64,000 bases of DNA from Sphingobacteriales bacterium (GCA_004144185.1 SEFP01000001.1:930001-994000); one strand, 5' to 3'; shown: positions 25,932-35,093, numbered from the stretch's first letter. Program-made: numbers and translations. Notes: generated by a model not told the origin, from the letters alone.

Positions 25932-27197
25932 TTAAGAGTCTTCGTACTTCTTGAAAATAGTGGTGGCATTGTGCCCGCCAAAACCAAAGGTATTGCTCAA
26001 CGCAGCCCGTACCGGACGATGCTGTGCTTTGTTGAACGTCAGGTTCAGCCTCGGATCAATGTCCGGATCGTCGGTAAAATGGTTGATCGTAGGCGGAATG
26101 GCATCGTGCATCACCGCTTTGAGCGCTGCAATCGCTTCGATAGCGCCTGCGCCGCCCAGCAGGTGACCCGTCATGCTTTTGGTAGACGAGATGTTCATGT
26201 TATAGGCATGCTCCCCAAAAACCTTCTGAATCGCCAGCAATTCCGCCACATCGCCCAGCGGCGTAGACGTCCCGTGTACGTTGATATAATCAATGTCTCC
26301 GGCCTGCATACCGGCATCTTCGAGGGCTGCATTCATCACGTTGATGACCCCACGTCCTTCCGGATGCGGTGCGGTCAGGTGATAGGCATCGGCACTCATA
26401 CCACCGCCGGCCACTTCGGCCAGGATGGTTGCGCCCCGCTTTTTGGCGTGCTCCAGTTCTTCGAGCACTAACGCACCGGCACCTTCGCCCAATACAAAAC
26501 CATCACGGTCTTTATCGAACGGACGGGAGGCTGTTTCCGGGGAATCGTTGCGCTCCGACAAGGCTTTCATGGCATTAAATCCACCAACGCCTGCCTCGGT
26601 GATTACCGCCTCAGAACCACCGGCAATGATCGCATCGGCCTTACCCAAACGGATGAGGTTGAACGCATCAATCAGCGCGTTGGTTGACGACGCACAGGCA
26701 GAAACCGTTGCGTAATTCGGCCCCATAAAGCCGTATTTCATCGAGATGTGTCCAGAAGCAATATCCAGAATCATCTTGGGGATGAAGAATGGACTGAACC
26801 GTGGGGTCCCGTCGCCGGTCGCGTAATTCCGGATTTCTTCGATAAAGGTGATCATGCCACCGATACCGGAGGCCCAGACCACACCGACGCGTTCTTTATT
26901 GATCGCGCCTTCCACATCGATACCGGCCATCTTCACCGCTTCTTCGGCGGCTACAATAGCGATCTGGGAAAAGCGATCCAGCTTCCGTACTTCTTTGCGC
27001 TCAAAATGGTCTTCGGGATTGAATCCTTTGACCTCACAGGCAAATTTGGTTTTGAATTTGCTGCTATCAAACTGCGTAATCGGCCCCGCACCGGAAACGC
27101 CACTCAGCAATCCGTCCCAGTAATCAGGAACGTTATTGCCAAGTGGGGTCAGGGCGCCAATGCCCGTAACGACGACGCGTTTCAGGGTTGCTGTCAT
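25932..27197 (-). CDS. fabF: 3-oxoacyl-ACP synthase II (FabF)
   Basis: FabF condenses malonyl-ACP with a growing acyl-ACP in type II fatty acid synthesis. The 421-residue product has the thiolase-fold KAS signature with the nucleophile Cys in VSACASSTNALIDAF. The two catalytic histidines are in NVHGTSTPLGD and SMTGHLLGGAGA, and GGHN-type glycine-rich sequence lies near the C-terminus (TFGFGGHNATTIF). It follows acpP by 73 bp and precedes rnc by 12 bp. Cytoplasmic homodimer expected. Confidence 0.97.
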   Translation of the reverse strand: MTATLKRVVVTGIGALTPLGNNVPDYWDGLLSGVSGAGPITQFDSSKFKTKFACEVKGFNPEDHFERKEVRKLDRFSQIAIVAAEEAVKMAGIDVEGAINKERVGVVWASGIGGMITFIEEIRNYATGDGTPRFSPFFIPKMILDIASGHISMKYGFMGPNYATVSACASSTNALIDAFNLIRLGKADAIIAGGSEAVITEAGVGGFNAMKALSERNDSPETASRPFDKDRDGFVLGEGAGALVLEELEHAKKRGATILAEVAGGGMSADAYHLTAPHPEGRGVINVMNAALEDAGMQAGDIDYINVHGTSTPLGDVAELLAIQKVFGEHAYNMNISSTKSMTGHLLGGAGAIEAIAALKAVMHDAIPPTINHFTDDPDIDPRLNLTFNKAQHRPVRAALSNTFGFGGHNATTIFKKYEDS

Positions 27198-27270
27198 AAA
27201 CAGTTGAAGGAAATAAAGAAGTAGTAACGTATTCAGCAGCAGGTAGAACGAACCTGTTGCCGGATACAGC

Positions 27271-27507
27271 TTATTTTACGTGCTCTTCGAGGTAAGATAC
27301 AGCTTGTCCAACAGTAGTGATGGTTTCAGCCTGTTCGTCAGGAATAGAGATGTTGAATTCTTTTTCGAATTCCATAATCAGTTCTACGGTGTCCAGAGAG
27401 TCGGCACCCAGATCGTTGGTAAACGACGCTTCCGGAACGACATCGGCTTCATCTACGCCGAGTTTGTCCACGATAATTTTCTTCACTCGGTTTGCGATTT
27501 CAGACAT
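27271..27507 (-). CDS. acpP: Acyl carrier protein
   Basis: The 78-residue acidic four-helix carrier protein holds the growing fatty acyl chain on 4'-phosphopantetheine attached to the Ser of [10 protein letters not shown]. It shows the typical start [15 protein letters not shown] and the recognition helix [13 protein letters not shown]. It is first in the acpP-fabF-rnc operon, with an exact TATTTTTG promoter box 31 nt upstream. Confidence 0.97.
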   Translation of the reverse strand: MSEIANRVKKIIVDKLGVDEADVVPEASFTNDLGADSLDTVELIMEFEKEFNISIPDEQAETITTVGQAVSYLEEHVK

Positions 27508-27538
27508 GGCTGTTGGATTGGTTTAAAAAGAGAAGGTG

Positions 27539-27546
27539 CAAAAATA
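27539..27546 (-). promoter_or_regulatory. -7 box TATTTTTG for acpP-fabF-rnc
   Basis: Exact minus-strand TAnnTTTG match, 31 nt upstream of the acpP ATG, giving an ordinary short leader of roughly 25 nt. Confidence 0.65.
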
Positions 27547-27654
27547 GTTTTTCAGGTCAATTTCCGAACGACCAAAAGTCGTTTTTCCCGAAATATCCTG
27601 AAACAAGGCCTTAATAGGGCAGCAAAGCAGCCATTTCAGCGTCTGAAAGCAGGA

Positions 27655-28620
27655 TTAAGACTGGTAAAAAGGCTGTGCCGCTGTCTCCTGAAAGTCATTC
27701 CACAGCTGTTGAACCACTGTAGCCGCCGGTAAAATGGCATCAATCAACGCAGCCGCCTGTCCGATTTCGAGTTCGCCTTCGGTCAGATCACCTTCCCACA
27801 TCCCCAGTTTGGCCCGTCCGCGCCCCAACAATTCCGCAAGCGTCGCCTCATCCGCCCCTTGAAACTCAGCTTCGGCCACCCGCTGCTGAAACGGATTCTT
27901 CAACAGCCGGACCGGCGTCAGCTTTTTGAGGGATAATATGGTATCGCCTTCACCCGCAGCGACGACGGCTTCTTTAAACGCCAGATGACTGGAGGCTTCC
28001 GGAGTGGCTACAAACCGGGATCCGACCTGAACGCCTTCTGCGCCCAGCGCCATAACGGCGTATAGCTGCCGGCCGGTAGCGATGCCACCAGCAGCAATCA
28101 CGGGAATTTTGACAGCCTCCCGAACCGCCGGAATGAGACAGAGCGTAGTAGTTTCTTCCCGACCATTGTGTCCACCCGCTTCAAAGCCTTCGGCTACTAC
28201 GGCATCCACCCCGGCGTCTTCGCTTTTCTTCGCAAATTTGGCGGAGCTGACGACGTGTACAACCGTGATACCAGCTGCTTTGAGCGTAGCCGTCCAGGTT
28301 TTAGGATTCCCGGCAGAGGTAAATACAATAGGCACCTTTTCGTCGAGAATGGTCTGAATATGCTGGTCGATATCCGGATACAGCAGCGGCAGGTTGACGG
28401 CAAACGGCTTGCTGGTAGCAGCTTTGCAGTTCCGGATATTTTCGAGTAGCTGCTGTGGATACATACTGCCGGCGCCGATCATGCCCAGTCCACCGGCATT
28501 GGAGACAGCGGCGGCTAGTTCCCAGCCCGAAGCCCAGATCATTCCGGCCTGGATAATGGGGTAGTCAATGCCAAAAAGCGCCGTAATGCGGTTGGAGAAG
28601 GAAGTAGAAGACGACGTCAT
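27655..28620 (-). CDS. Nitronate monooxygenase / FabK-like flavoprotein
   Basis: This is a TIM-barrel FMN enzyme of the nitronate monooxygenase family, 321 residues. Motifs are YPIIQAGMIWASGWELAAAVSNAGGLG, AEGFEAGGHNG (FMN and active-site His region), PVIAAGGIATG and ALGAEGVQVGSRFV. The family includes both nitronate oxidases and FabK enoyl-ACP reductases. Position next to acpP-fabF favours a FabK-like role but does not prove it. TATTTTTG lies 7 nt before the ATG, so the gene has its own, nearly leaderless, transcript rather than belonging to the acpP operon. Confidence 0.9.
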   Translation of the reverse strand: MTSSSTSFSNRITALFGIDYPIIQAGMIWASGWELAAAVSNAGGLGMIGAGSMYPQQLLENIRNCKAATSKPFAVNLPLLYPDIDQHIQTILDEKVPIVFTSAGNPKTWTATLKAAGITVVHVVSSAKFAKKSEDAGVDAVVAEGFEAGGHNGREETTTLCLIPAVREAVKIPVIAAGGIATGRQLYAVMALGAEGVQVGSRFVATPEASSHLAFKEAVVAAGEGDTILSLKKLTPVRLLKNPFQQRVAEAEFQGADEATLAELLGRGRAKLGMWEGDLTEGELEIGQAAALIDAILPAATVVQQLWNDFQETAAQPFYQS

Positions 28621-28627
28621 AGAAAAA

Positions 28628-28635
28628 CAAAAATA
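28628..28635 (-). promoter_or_regulatory. -7 box TATTTTTG, 7 nt before the start codon
   Basis: Exact minus-strand TAnnTTTG match seven bases upstream of ATG 28620, predicting a leaderless or nearly leaderless mRNA. Confidence 0.65.
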
Positions 28636-28689
28636 GGCTACCGGTTGAATGAAGCCTCGGTAAGGCTGAAGGTCCGGAATGCAGGTTAG

Positions 28690-29571
28690 TCAGGCCGTTG
28701 TCAGGCGCACAATCTTATAATGCAGGCGCAGCACCCGGAGGCCCATAAAATCCACGGTATGCTCACAGCGCAACACCTGCTGTGCATCCAGATACAGATA
28801 AAAATGCTCCTGCAGACTTTGCAGGTAGCGAACGTAAACCGCACCTGCGCTACCGGCCGTCATGCGGTAAAACCCCGGATCGCCCGGCCGACGGCCTTTG
28901 GAGATCAGCCGGAATCCACCATCGCCGGTAGCTTCCGGACGCAGAAAAACCGTTGCGCTTCCGGACGGCAGCGGAAAACTGACTTTTACACAGGGATGGG
29001 GATATTTACCGGACGTTCCGACCGAATACAGCCCCGTATAGATTACCCGGTTCATCGCGGGCAAGGTCCGGAGCCAGCCGGTATAGCGGCGGTTCCCGGC
29101 AGCATCCACCATCGGCAGAATCGTACTGGTCATGCCGCCGGCCAGTTCCATGGCGGAAACCGGGAAGTTGAGCTGGTTCATGGAGCGGCTGACAAAGCGC
29201 GTGAGCGTCCACAGAAACATCCGGGTACTCAAAGCCGCTTCGCTCCAGGCCTCCAGCTGAAACCGGGCCGTATGCTCGTAAAATTCGCGGATGAGCGGCG
29301 CCACGGCATCCGGGTTAAAGTCCGGACTGCGCAACCGCTCAAAATCCGGAATCAGCCCGGCATCTGGATCGGGCGCTACCGTAAGGTGTTCATCAGCCGC
29401 CAGTTGCTCGTAAAAGCCGGCACCGATGGGGGCATCTTTGGCGCCGAACGGCGATTGCAGCCACTGCCAGTCGGCCGGTTGTACGCGCCGGCCCGTGAGC
29501 CGGATACCCCGGCGGATGCTGACCGACAGCAGTGTTCCAATGGATCGCTCCAAGGCGTTTTTGGGATTCAT
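28690..29571 (-). CDS. Hypothetical protein, unrecognised family
   Basis: The 293-residue product has no signal peptide or membrane segment and a mixed composition. Visible features are a basic N-terminus (SIRRGIRLTGRRVQPADW), an acidic EFYEHTARFQLEAWSEAALSTRMFLW helix and MELAGGMTSTILPMVDAAGNRRYTGWLRT. KVSFPLPSGSATVFLRPEATGDGGFRLISKG and a Tyr-rich QEHFYLYLDAQQVLRCEH follow. These read as an alpha-helical half followed by a beta-rich half. It is followed downstream only by the NMO gene. Normal codon use supports it being real. It could be an enzyme of an undescribed family; I assign no function. Confidence 0.75.
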   Translation of the reverse strand: MNPKNALERSIGTLLSVSIRRGIRLTGRRVQPADWQWLQSPFGAKDAPIGAGFYEQLAADEHLTVAPDPDAGLIPDFERLRSPDFNPDAVAPLIREFYEHTARFQLEAWSEAALSTRMFLWTLTRFVSRSMNQLNFPVSAMELAGGMTSTILPMVDAAGNRRYTGWLRTLPAMNRVIYTGLYSVGTSGKYPHPCVKVSFPLPSGSATVFLRPEATGDGGFRLISKGRRPGDPGFYRMTAGSAGAVYVRYLQSLQEHFYLYLDAQQVLRCEHTVDFMGLRVLRLHYKIVRLTTA

Positions 29572-29646
29572 AAGGGGTCAGGACGTAAGCAACAGCTCCT
29601 GAAACAAACCAACAAGATACCTTCTTTTACAGCAGCCTTCTGTTCG

Positions 29647-30300
29647 TTACGACTCCGATGCCCCGGCTGGCAGGTCCAGGCTTTTCCAAAGGTAGCGGCA
29701 GGCCAGGGTGCGATACGGCCTCCAGCGGTCGGCCAGTTGCTGCATGCGCTGGTGCAGGGCCTTGCCGGTTTCCGGAAGGTCATACAGCCGGCGCATGGCA
29801 TTCTGAATGCCGAGATCGCCGGCGCTGAACACATCGGGCCGGTCCAGGGCAAACATCTGGATCATCTCGGCCGTCCAGGGCCCGACGCCTTTGATCTGCG
29901 TGAGGTGGGCCGTAAGGGCTTCAGCAGTCATCGGCTGCATTTCGGCCAACGCCAGGTGCCCGTCAATCGCAAATTGGGAAATGGCTTTGACATAGGTGGT
30001 TTTCTGACGCGACAGTCCGAGGGTCCGGAAGGTGTCGTCGGGTTCGGCCAGGATGGCCTCCGGTGGCAGGGCGGTACCGGTGGCGAAGTGCTGGTGGAAG
30101 CGCTGCCAGATAGCGGCGGCGGCTTTGACCGAGATCTGCTGGCCCAGTACCGACCGCACCAGTGCCGCATACAAATCCGGCTCTACCTGTGGGGTATAAT
30201 TTAGCTCAATACGGTCGATCACCGTTCCCAGCACCGGATCGGCTGCTTTTAAAAACGATGTTCCGGAAACAGACCAGTGTGGGGTTGAAGATGGAGACAT
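29647..30300 (-). CDS. AlkA-type DNA-3-methyladenine glycosylase (HhH-GPD family)
   Basis: This base-excision repair enzyme removes alkylated purines. The 217-residue product has the AlkA helical core (LVRSVLGQQISVKAAAAIW) and the helix-hairpin-helix LTQIKGVGPWTAEMIQMFAL. The catalytic Asp lies in the following VFSAGDLGIQNAM segment. WRPYRTLACRYLWKSLD is the family C-terminus. The start is taken at ATG 30300; an upstream frame to 30357 lacks family sequence. The N-terminal TBP-like domain of E. coli AlkA is missing, as in most bacterial short forms. Confidence 0.92.
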   Translation of the reverse strand: MSPSSTPHWSVSGTSFLKAADPVLGTVIDRIELNYTPQVEPDLYAALVRSVLGQQISVKAAAAIWQRFHQHFATGTALPPEAILAEPDDTFRTLGLSRQKTTYVKAISQFAIDGHLALAEMQPMTAEALTAHLTQIKGVGPWTAEMIQMFALDRPDVFSAGDLGIQNAMRRLYDLPETGKALHQRMQQLADRWRPYRTLACRYLWKSLDLPAGASES

Positions 30301-30384
30301 AGCAGAACCTAATTTCTGGAGAAGAGTATTTACAACCCAAGATAGATTGAAAGGCACTATCTCATTTGATCGTTTTTCTACACC

Positions 30385-30579
30385 TATATTTGCATCCGAT
30401 TTTTTCTCATTTCATGTGCCGCCGCATTCATACACGATTCCGTCTACGGGCTTATCCGGTAGCATCTCCTGTTGTGCGACAGGTCTGGAACTAACATCGC
30501 GATGCGATGCGTTTGTCCAATCATTTGTTTTGTTTCCGGAACGCCCCGCACGAATCGCTTCGCTGCGGGGCTTTTCTTT
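30385..30579 (+). ncRNA. Candidate small structured RNA with own promoter and terminator
   Basis: An exact -7 box TATATTTG (30385-30392) is followed after about 150 bp by an 8-bp GC-rich hairpin (GCCCCGCA at 30543, TGCGGGGC at 30564) and TTTTCTTT. Between them are three short hairpins: CCG-TCTA-CGG near 30440, CCTGT-ACAGG near 30468-30483, and CATCGC-GCGATG near 30495-30508. No credible reading frame exists. The layout fits a free-standing RNA of about 170-180 nt, or an attenuated leader for the gene at 30693. It did not match SRP RNA, tmRNA or RNase P motifs that I know. The coordinates include the promoter box. Confidence 0.45.
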
Positions 30580-30692
30580 CATCTCTTAAAAACCTCTTCC
30601 ACTCATGAAAAAAACTTCATCCGTCCTGTTTCCCACATCGCAGGCTGCCACCATCCGCAGCCTTTTATTCCTGCAATGTAAATCCATGAAAC

Positions 30693-31478
30693 ATGGCTCA
30701 CTCTTCTCAACCGTTTATAGAAACTACCGCCTACCGGCTTCGAACCAAGCGACAACGCCGGCGGGCACGGCTTAAAGACCGCGACAGGCAACTGCTTGCA
30801 CTTGATAAACGACGAGAGACTCTTTGGCAGCTTCAACGCGAACGGCTCTGGATTCTCATAGATCCGCCCATCGTACGCGGCTGGAAGCGCTCCTTTATCC
30901 TGCGCGATGACGTAGCCCGCCATCAGGATGCGCCGCTGTACGAACGCATTCTGGAACGCATCAATGAGACGCAGTACAGCTACCGCCGCGATTTTAAACA
31001 GAAAACGCGACGTCAGGGCCGGAAGATTCATGTAGTGCGCGAACAACACCTGAAACGATTGGATTCCTGGGAATGGAGCCGGTGTGCGTTCACTCCGGAA
31101 GAAGCGGCCCAGTTTGACTGGGTTGGGGAACCTTCCACGCATGGGGCGGTTACATGGCGCGCGGTGTTTCGCGAACCCTGGCGATTTGTGTTGCGCATCC
31201 AGCCCAATATCATTACCAAGACCCGGCAACACGATGAAGGGCTGGAAGCCGAACTGAAAGCGATTGCTAATTACTTGGATCGCAATCAGCTACACGGACG
31301 ACTCAATACCCTTTTAAAGGGCGGAGGCTATCGTTCTTGGCGGCGGGAAAGCAATGTACCCAAGGACCGGTCTCACCCAAGTCGCCGCTCCTTCCGGAAC
31401 GTTCCCTTACATGCCATCCTGGGCCAAAACAGCTTTTTCCAAAGGGTATCCGTATGGTATCACCTGCAGCAGTTGTGA
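30693..31478 (+). CDS. Hypothetical basic protein
   Basis: The 261-residue, very Arg-rich product has no signal peptide. An N-terminal basic helical stretch (YRLRTKRQRRRARLKDRDRQLLALDKRRE) is followed by LIDPPIVRGWKRSFILRDDVARH, ILERINETQYSYRRDFKQKTRR and a WRFVLRIQPNIITKTR strand. The GWKRSF-LRDD-x10-ILERIN-x3-YS pattern looks like a conserved Bacteroidota protein, but I cannot name its family. Charge suggests nucleic-acid binding, which is inference. It contains TTCCGGAA, so it belongs to the resident genome. An overlapping minus-strand frame (30603-31232) is treated as a shadow. Confidence 0.65.
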   Translation: MAHSSQPFIETTAYRLRTKRQRRRARLKDRDRQLLALDKRRETLWQLQRERLWILIDPPIVRGWKRSFILRDDVARHQDAPLYERILERINETQYSYRRDFKQKTRRQGRKIHVVREQHLKRLDSWEWSRCAFTPEEAAQFDWVGEPSTHGAVTWRAVFREPWRFVLRIQPNIITKTRQHDEGLEAELKAIANYLDRNQLHGRLNTLLKGGGYRSWRRESNVPKDRSHPSRRSFRNVPLHAILGQNSFFQRVSVWYHLQQL

Positions 31479-31880
31479 TGGCAGCGGTGAACTCACCTAT
31501 GGGTTAGCAGTTTGTAAGCAAAGGTTATAGGACCTACAGTACCGTCGACCAATAGAGCAACAAAAAATTACTCAACTTCTACTGATACCTACTTTGTCTC
31601 TACTTCAGGAAAATTTCCCCAATCCTTACCAGTATAAAACCATAATGATCCTTCTCCCCTTGCTACCGAAAAGGTGATTTCGGGGGGTCCACTACAATAA
31701 TCTAGCAACCATCATAATAATATTATATTCAGTTCTCAGTAAAGCCCTATTATGCAAATTATAATTCTTAAGTGATACTAGTGGAATTCTTAGTATCCGC
31801 GTTTGAGAAAGGCTGGACCTTTGCGAATGATATCCTTAGCAATCGCGAAGAAGAATTCGGGTGGATACTGAACTACATAC
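31479..31880. other. Gene-free AT-rich stretch
   Basis: About 400 bp without a supported gene, AT-richer than the flanks and free of TTCCGGAA. A short open frame from 31772 runs into the terminator hairpin and has no features. No promoter or tRNA was seen. It may hold decayed DNA between the basic protein gene and the LamG gene. Confidence 0.4.
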
Positions 31881-31910
31881 AAAAGCCCCGGACACTTGGC
31901 CGGGGCTTTT
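31881..31910. terminator. Bidirectional terminator after the LamG gene
   Basis: An 11-bp perfect stem (AAAAGCCCCGG at 31881-31891 with 31900-31910, loop ACACTTGG) has A-runs and T-runs on its two sides. It lies 21 bp after the minus-strand stop at 31932. Confidence 0.88.
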
Positions 31911-31931
31911 GCATAATTAATATGAAGTTGC

Positions 31932-34376
31932 TTATTCTACTACTAAACGTACAGTATAAGTTCCACTTCGTACAACGTATACGCCACCAGCAAGTCCTGC
32001 AGGTAATACCAGTTGGGCCTGGCCGTTGCCATCAGCAGAGGTCGTAAACACACGGCGCCCCAGTCCATCATAAACTTCTACCGCTGCGCCAGCTTGAGCA
32101 CCAGTCAGTTTGCTGACACGGCCAGGGTTAGGCACCAAGGTCAGCCTTTGGATTGGTGAATTGTACAAGTTCACGTTGCGCACTGGTGAATAGCTGGTAG
32201 TGCCGTTCTGGTCTACCTGTCGCAGACGGTAGTACACCCGTTGAGCTCCATAGCGTATCAGACTATTATCCTCGAAACCATAGCCGGCAGGATTGTTAGT
32301 ATTGCCCTGCGCCATTACAGTGCCGATCCGTTCGAACGTTAAGCCATCAATGGAAACTTCAACCTCAAACCGGTCACTGCTTTTCTCTTGTGCAGTGGTC
32401 CAGTGCAACATGGCAGCCGCGCCTTCCTGTACGGCAGTGAACGTTATCAGCTTAACCGGTAAGGAACTCGTACCAGTGGAGCCAATGACTGTCTGGCTGA
32501 ACGAGGTAACCGGGAACGTTACGGTACTTGCTACAGCATCAGCAGCCGTGGCGGAGATCGGTGCATTGAAGGCGCCTTCGCTGTTACTTCCCCGCTTAAA
32601 CAGTTTCAGGTTGGAAGGCATAGATGCATCGGCTGCGCTGATGTCGTTAGCACTAAGCGTATAGGTAACGTTGGCAGCGGTAAAGCTGCCGCCGGTATAC
32701 TTATCCACAATCCAATAGGCCCGTCCGTGAACGCTGTTCAAGCCAGTAGTGCTGGGCTGGGTGCCAAGAGGCTTCCCATCGAGGCGGAACACCACCATTT
32801 CAGAGCTACCCGTTACACCACTAAAAGCCATACTGACGTTGGTGCCCGCGAAATTATAGGTTGTGTTGGCAGATATCACCTGGAGGTTGAAGGCACCGGA
32901 GCTAATCGGGGCAGGGCTGTTGACACGGGTGGCACCGGTAATCGTACCTACCGAATTACTGATTATATCGAGAGTGGTGTTTCCTGCGTCGTTGAACTGT
33001 ACATAGGAGATCAGGTTCAATTCTGTTCCGGTGAGGGAGAGGTGGCGCATCCGGCGGAATTCTATCTGGCCAAGCGCACGGTTCCACTGGCTTACCTCAT
33101 CGATGTCACCGGGAAAATTATTGGTGGCCGAGGCTGCCACATTCCCGATGAAGTTGACAGGAGTGGCAGCCGGCGTACCGCTAGCCCCGGTACTGCCTAC
33201 GTTTTCCCCATCGAGATACAGGGTCAGGGTGGCGCCGTTATAGGTAACGCTCACGTAGTGCCATTCATCGGCGGATATGATCGCGGGACCCGTTTGCATA
33301 CTATACTCTACCGAACCCGTACCAAAGCCTGCACCTAGGCGTCCATCGCCGGTAACATACATATAAGGCGCGGCGGAGTTACCCGTACCGTTGCCCAGTA
33401 TGTAATAGGTTGCAGAGGTAGGCGTACTGGTAGCAGGCTTGATCCATGCGACTTGGGAATAAGCTCCGCCAGTACCGGTATTTAGCGTTGGCGCCGGATT
33501 TGTGCTGGCGCTGAAATCCACATAGCCCGGCGTTGTATTACCGGTAAAACGGAGCGCATTGCCGGCTGATCTGCTGCCCTGCACAATCTGGCGACTGCCG
33601 GCTGGTGCCGGGTTGCTGGGATTACGTGTGCTGGGGAATGAGCCATCGTATAATGTGAAGCTCGGTGCTGTTGCGTCGAGTATGTTAGCGTTCGTAGCGC
33701 CGGGGGCAACGTCGTACACCAGCCAGAAGTAATTCGTGCCCGCTACTAACTGCCGGTTGCCACTGATGGTGTAGCTGCCGCTGGGGCTGATATTGTCGCT
33801 GCCAAACTGATTGGTAGTCGCAAAGGTGGAGCTGGTGCCGGTATAGTAAATGCGTGCTTTTGCAATGTCAGCCGGGTTGGTGCTGCCGGTTGTAGTAAAA
33901 GTGAATGAGGTAGCGCTAATTGGTGCATCGGGCCCGCCCCCAATGACGATGCTGACCTGTAGAATGGCCTGGTTGGTGCTTCCTGCATTCACACGCACAG
34001 TACTGGCTTGTGCGGCTGCGCTGCTGGTGTAAGTGGCTGGAACTTGTACCGTGAACGTATTGGTGGGACTGGGCGCGCTCACTTGGCCAGAGAGCTCAGC
34101 AGTAGCGTATACTTGGTGAGTACCGCTGGTCAGAGGCGTGCCGGAGAATGTCCGGATCCAGGTACCCCCTGAGTTTGGGGTTACAGCGGCGCCAACTTGG
34201 AACCCGTCTATGTATACCCTTACGGTGCTGCCAACCGGAGCGCTTCCAAGACTTGTAGGGGTTGAGTTAGTCGTAGCTCCATTCGAGGGAATAGTGACTG
34301 TAGGGGATGCTGTCTGAGTCCAAGCAACGCTGGAACACAGGAGTAGCAGAAGACAAATAAGTAGGTGTCTTTTCAT
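31932..34376 (-). CDS. Secreted LamG-domain protein with T9SS sorting domain
   Basis: The 814-residue product has a signal peptide (HLLICLLLLLCSSVAWTQ). A bacterial Ig-like Thr/Ser-rich domain comes first. A beta-sandwich follows, with ASTVRVNAGSTNQAILQVSI and ARIYYTGTSSTF (BNR/sialidase-N-like). A LamG/concanavalin domain (about 270-440: YVDFSAS, WIKPATST, WHYVSVTYNGATLTLYLDGENVGS, GDIDEVSQWNRAL) comes next. A Fn3-like segment (LHWTTAQEKSSDRFEVEVS) precedes a type A sorting domain (VPNPGR...GGVYVVRSG...VRLVVE). T9SS substrates are exported to the surface. It contains almost no TTCCGGAA/TCCGGA sites, unlike its neighbours. The start is the ATG at 34376. Confidence 0.9.
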   Translation of the reverse strand: MKRHLLICLLLLLCSSVAWTQTASPTVTIPSNGATTNSTPTSLGSAPVGSTVRVYIDGFQVGAAVTPNSGGTWIRTFSGTPLTSGTHQVYATAELSGQVSAPSPTNTFTVQVPATYTSSAAAQASTVRVNAGSTNQAILQVSIVIGGGPDAPISATSFTFTTTGSTNPADIAKARIYYTGTSSTFATTNQFGSDNISPSGSYTISGNRQLVAGTNYFWLVYDVAPGATNANILDATAPSFTLYDGSFPSTRNPSNPAPAGSRQIVQGSRSAGNALRFTGNTTPGYVDFSASTNPAPTLNTGTGGAYSQVAWIKPATSTPTSATYYILGNGTGNSAAPYMYVTGDGRLGAGFGTGSVEYSMQTGPAIISADEWHYVSVTYNGATLTLYLDGENVGSTGASGTPAATPVNFIGNVAASATNNFPGDIDEVSQWNRALGQIEFRRMRHLSLTGTELNLISYVQFNDAGNTTLDIISNSVGTITGATRVNSPAPISSGAFNLQVISANTTYNFAGTNVSMAFSGVTGSSEMVVFRLDGKPLGTQPSTTGLNSVHGRAYWIVDKYTGGSFTAANVTYTLSANDISAADASMPSNLKLFKRGSNSEGAFNAPISATAADAVASTVTFPVTSFSQTVIGSTGTSSLPVKLITFTAVQEGAAAMLHWTTAQEKSSDRFEVEVSIDGLTFERIGTVMAQGNTNNPAGYGFEDNSLIRYGAQRVYYRLRQVDQNGTTSYSPVRNVNLYNSPIQRLTLVPNPGRVSKLTGAQAGAAVEVYDGLGRRVFTTSADGNGQAQLVLPAGLAGGVYVVRSGTYTVRLVVE

Positions 34377-34827
34377 ATATATGTTGTTTTTGTTAGGATA
34401 TACCATTTGGCTTCAGTTGTAATGTAGATAAATGAAGCCTGCGGTCATTTGGCGCAGTGGATAGCTAATTGATACTACAGCGCAAATTTTCGGATACAAT
34501 GATAATTGCTAAAAGTGGGATATACTAACCAAATACCATAGTATTTATATAGTAGTATAAATTAAAATGCAATGTATTTCCTTACTTATCGCAGCCGAAA
34601 GGGGAACAGCTCAAATGACCTTATGATTGATGTGGCACAATGAGGCTTTTGAGCACGATTGTACTAATAAAATTAATTATATCTATATGTTTTTCACTTC
34701 CGCAACCTTTACGTTCATCGTTAGTTGTGATAAACAAGAGTACTTATGAAATAAAGTTATTTCAACTCATTTTAAATTACTCTTTTCAAGACTTACGCTT
34801 GATCCTAGCAATCAGTTGGTTCAAACG
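34377..34827. other. Gene-free AT-rich region upstream of the LamG gene
   Basis: About 450 bp, strongly AT-rich and free of TTCCGGAA. A 67-codon frame at 34640-34843 runs into the tRNA-Asp terminator and is not supported. It presumably holds the LamG promoter, but I found no exact TAnnTTTG on the minus strand close to ATG 34376. Confidence 0.4.
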
Positions 34828-34856
34828 ACAAAACCCGCGCTGAGCGCGGGTTTTGT
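34828..34856 (-). terminator. Terminator of tRNA-Asp
   Basis: A perfect 13-bp stem (ACAAAACCCGCGC at 34828-34840 with its complement at 34844-34856, loop TGA), four bases after the encoded CCA of tRNA-Asp. It is symmetric and can act on both strands. Confidence 0.85.
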
Positions 34857-34860
34857 ATTC

Positions 34861-34937
34861 TGGCGGACCGGACGGGACTCGAACCCGCGACCTCCGCCGT
34901 GACAGGGCGGCATTCTAACCAACTGAACTACCGATCC
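34861..34937 (-). tRNA. tRNA-Asp (GTC)
   Basis: Full cloverleaf on the minus strand. The acceptor GGATCGG pairs with CCGGTCC (one T-G), the anticodon loop CTGTCAC gives anticodon GTC, the discriminator is G, and CCA is encoded at 34861-34863. Its 3' side faces the TTCCGGAA-poor LamG region. Confidence 0.97.
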
Positions 34938-35085
34938 AAAAATCCCATCGCTTACGCTTTGGGAGGGCAAATGTAACGCGGCGGTTTCTAAACTTCCAAA
35001 TTTTCTGGACAAAAATTTTCCGGATGCTCAGCGCTTCTTTCAGGCTGCATTCGATCCTAGATACGGCAGATGCAGCCGGCTGTGG

Positions 35086-35093
35086 TACTTTTG
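35086..35093 (+). promoter_or_regulatory. -7 box TACTTTTG for accA
   Basis: Exact TAnnTTTG match, 43 nt upstream of the accA ATG, on the far side of tRNA-Asp. Confidence 0.6.

Noticed and set aside
28720-30204. Long plus-strand open frame (494 codons)
   Set aside because: It lies antisense to two minus-strand genes (hypothetical protein and AlkA-like glycosylase), has no recognisable domain and a His/Arg/Gln-rich composition typical of reverse frames in GC-rich DNA.
30385-30579. Candidate RNA as SRP RNA (4.5S) or tmRNA
   Set aside because: The GGAA-capped domain IV motif of SRP RNA and the tRNA-like ends of tmRNA are not present.
30603-31232. Minus-strand frame of 209 codons
   Set aside because: It overlaps the plus-strand basic-protein gene, lacks family motifs and starts inside a coding region. 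The plus-strand product has a more convincing protein pattern, though neither is certain.
34640-34843. 67-codon hydrophobic frame upstream of tRNA-Asp
   Set aside because: It runs into the tRNA-Asp terminator hairpin and lies in AT-rich DNA where such frames arise by chance.
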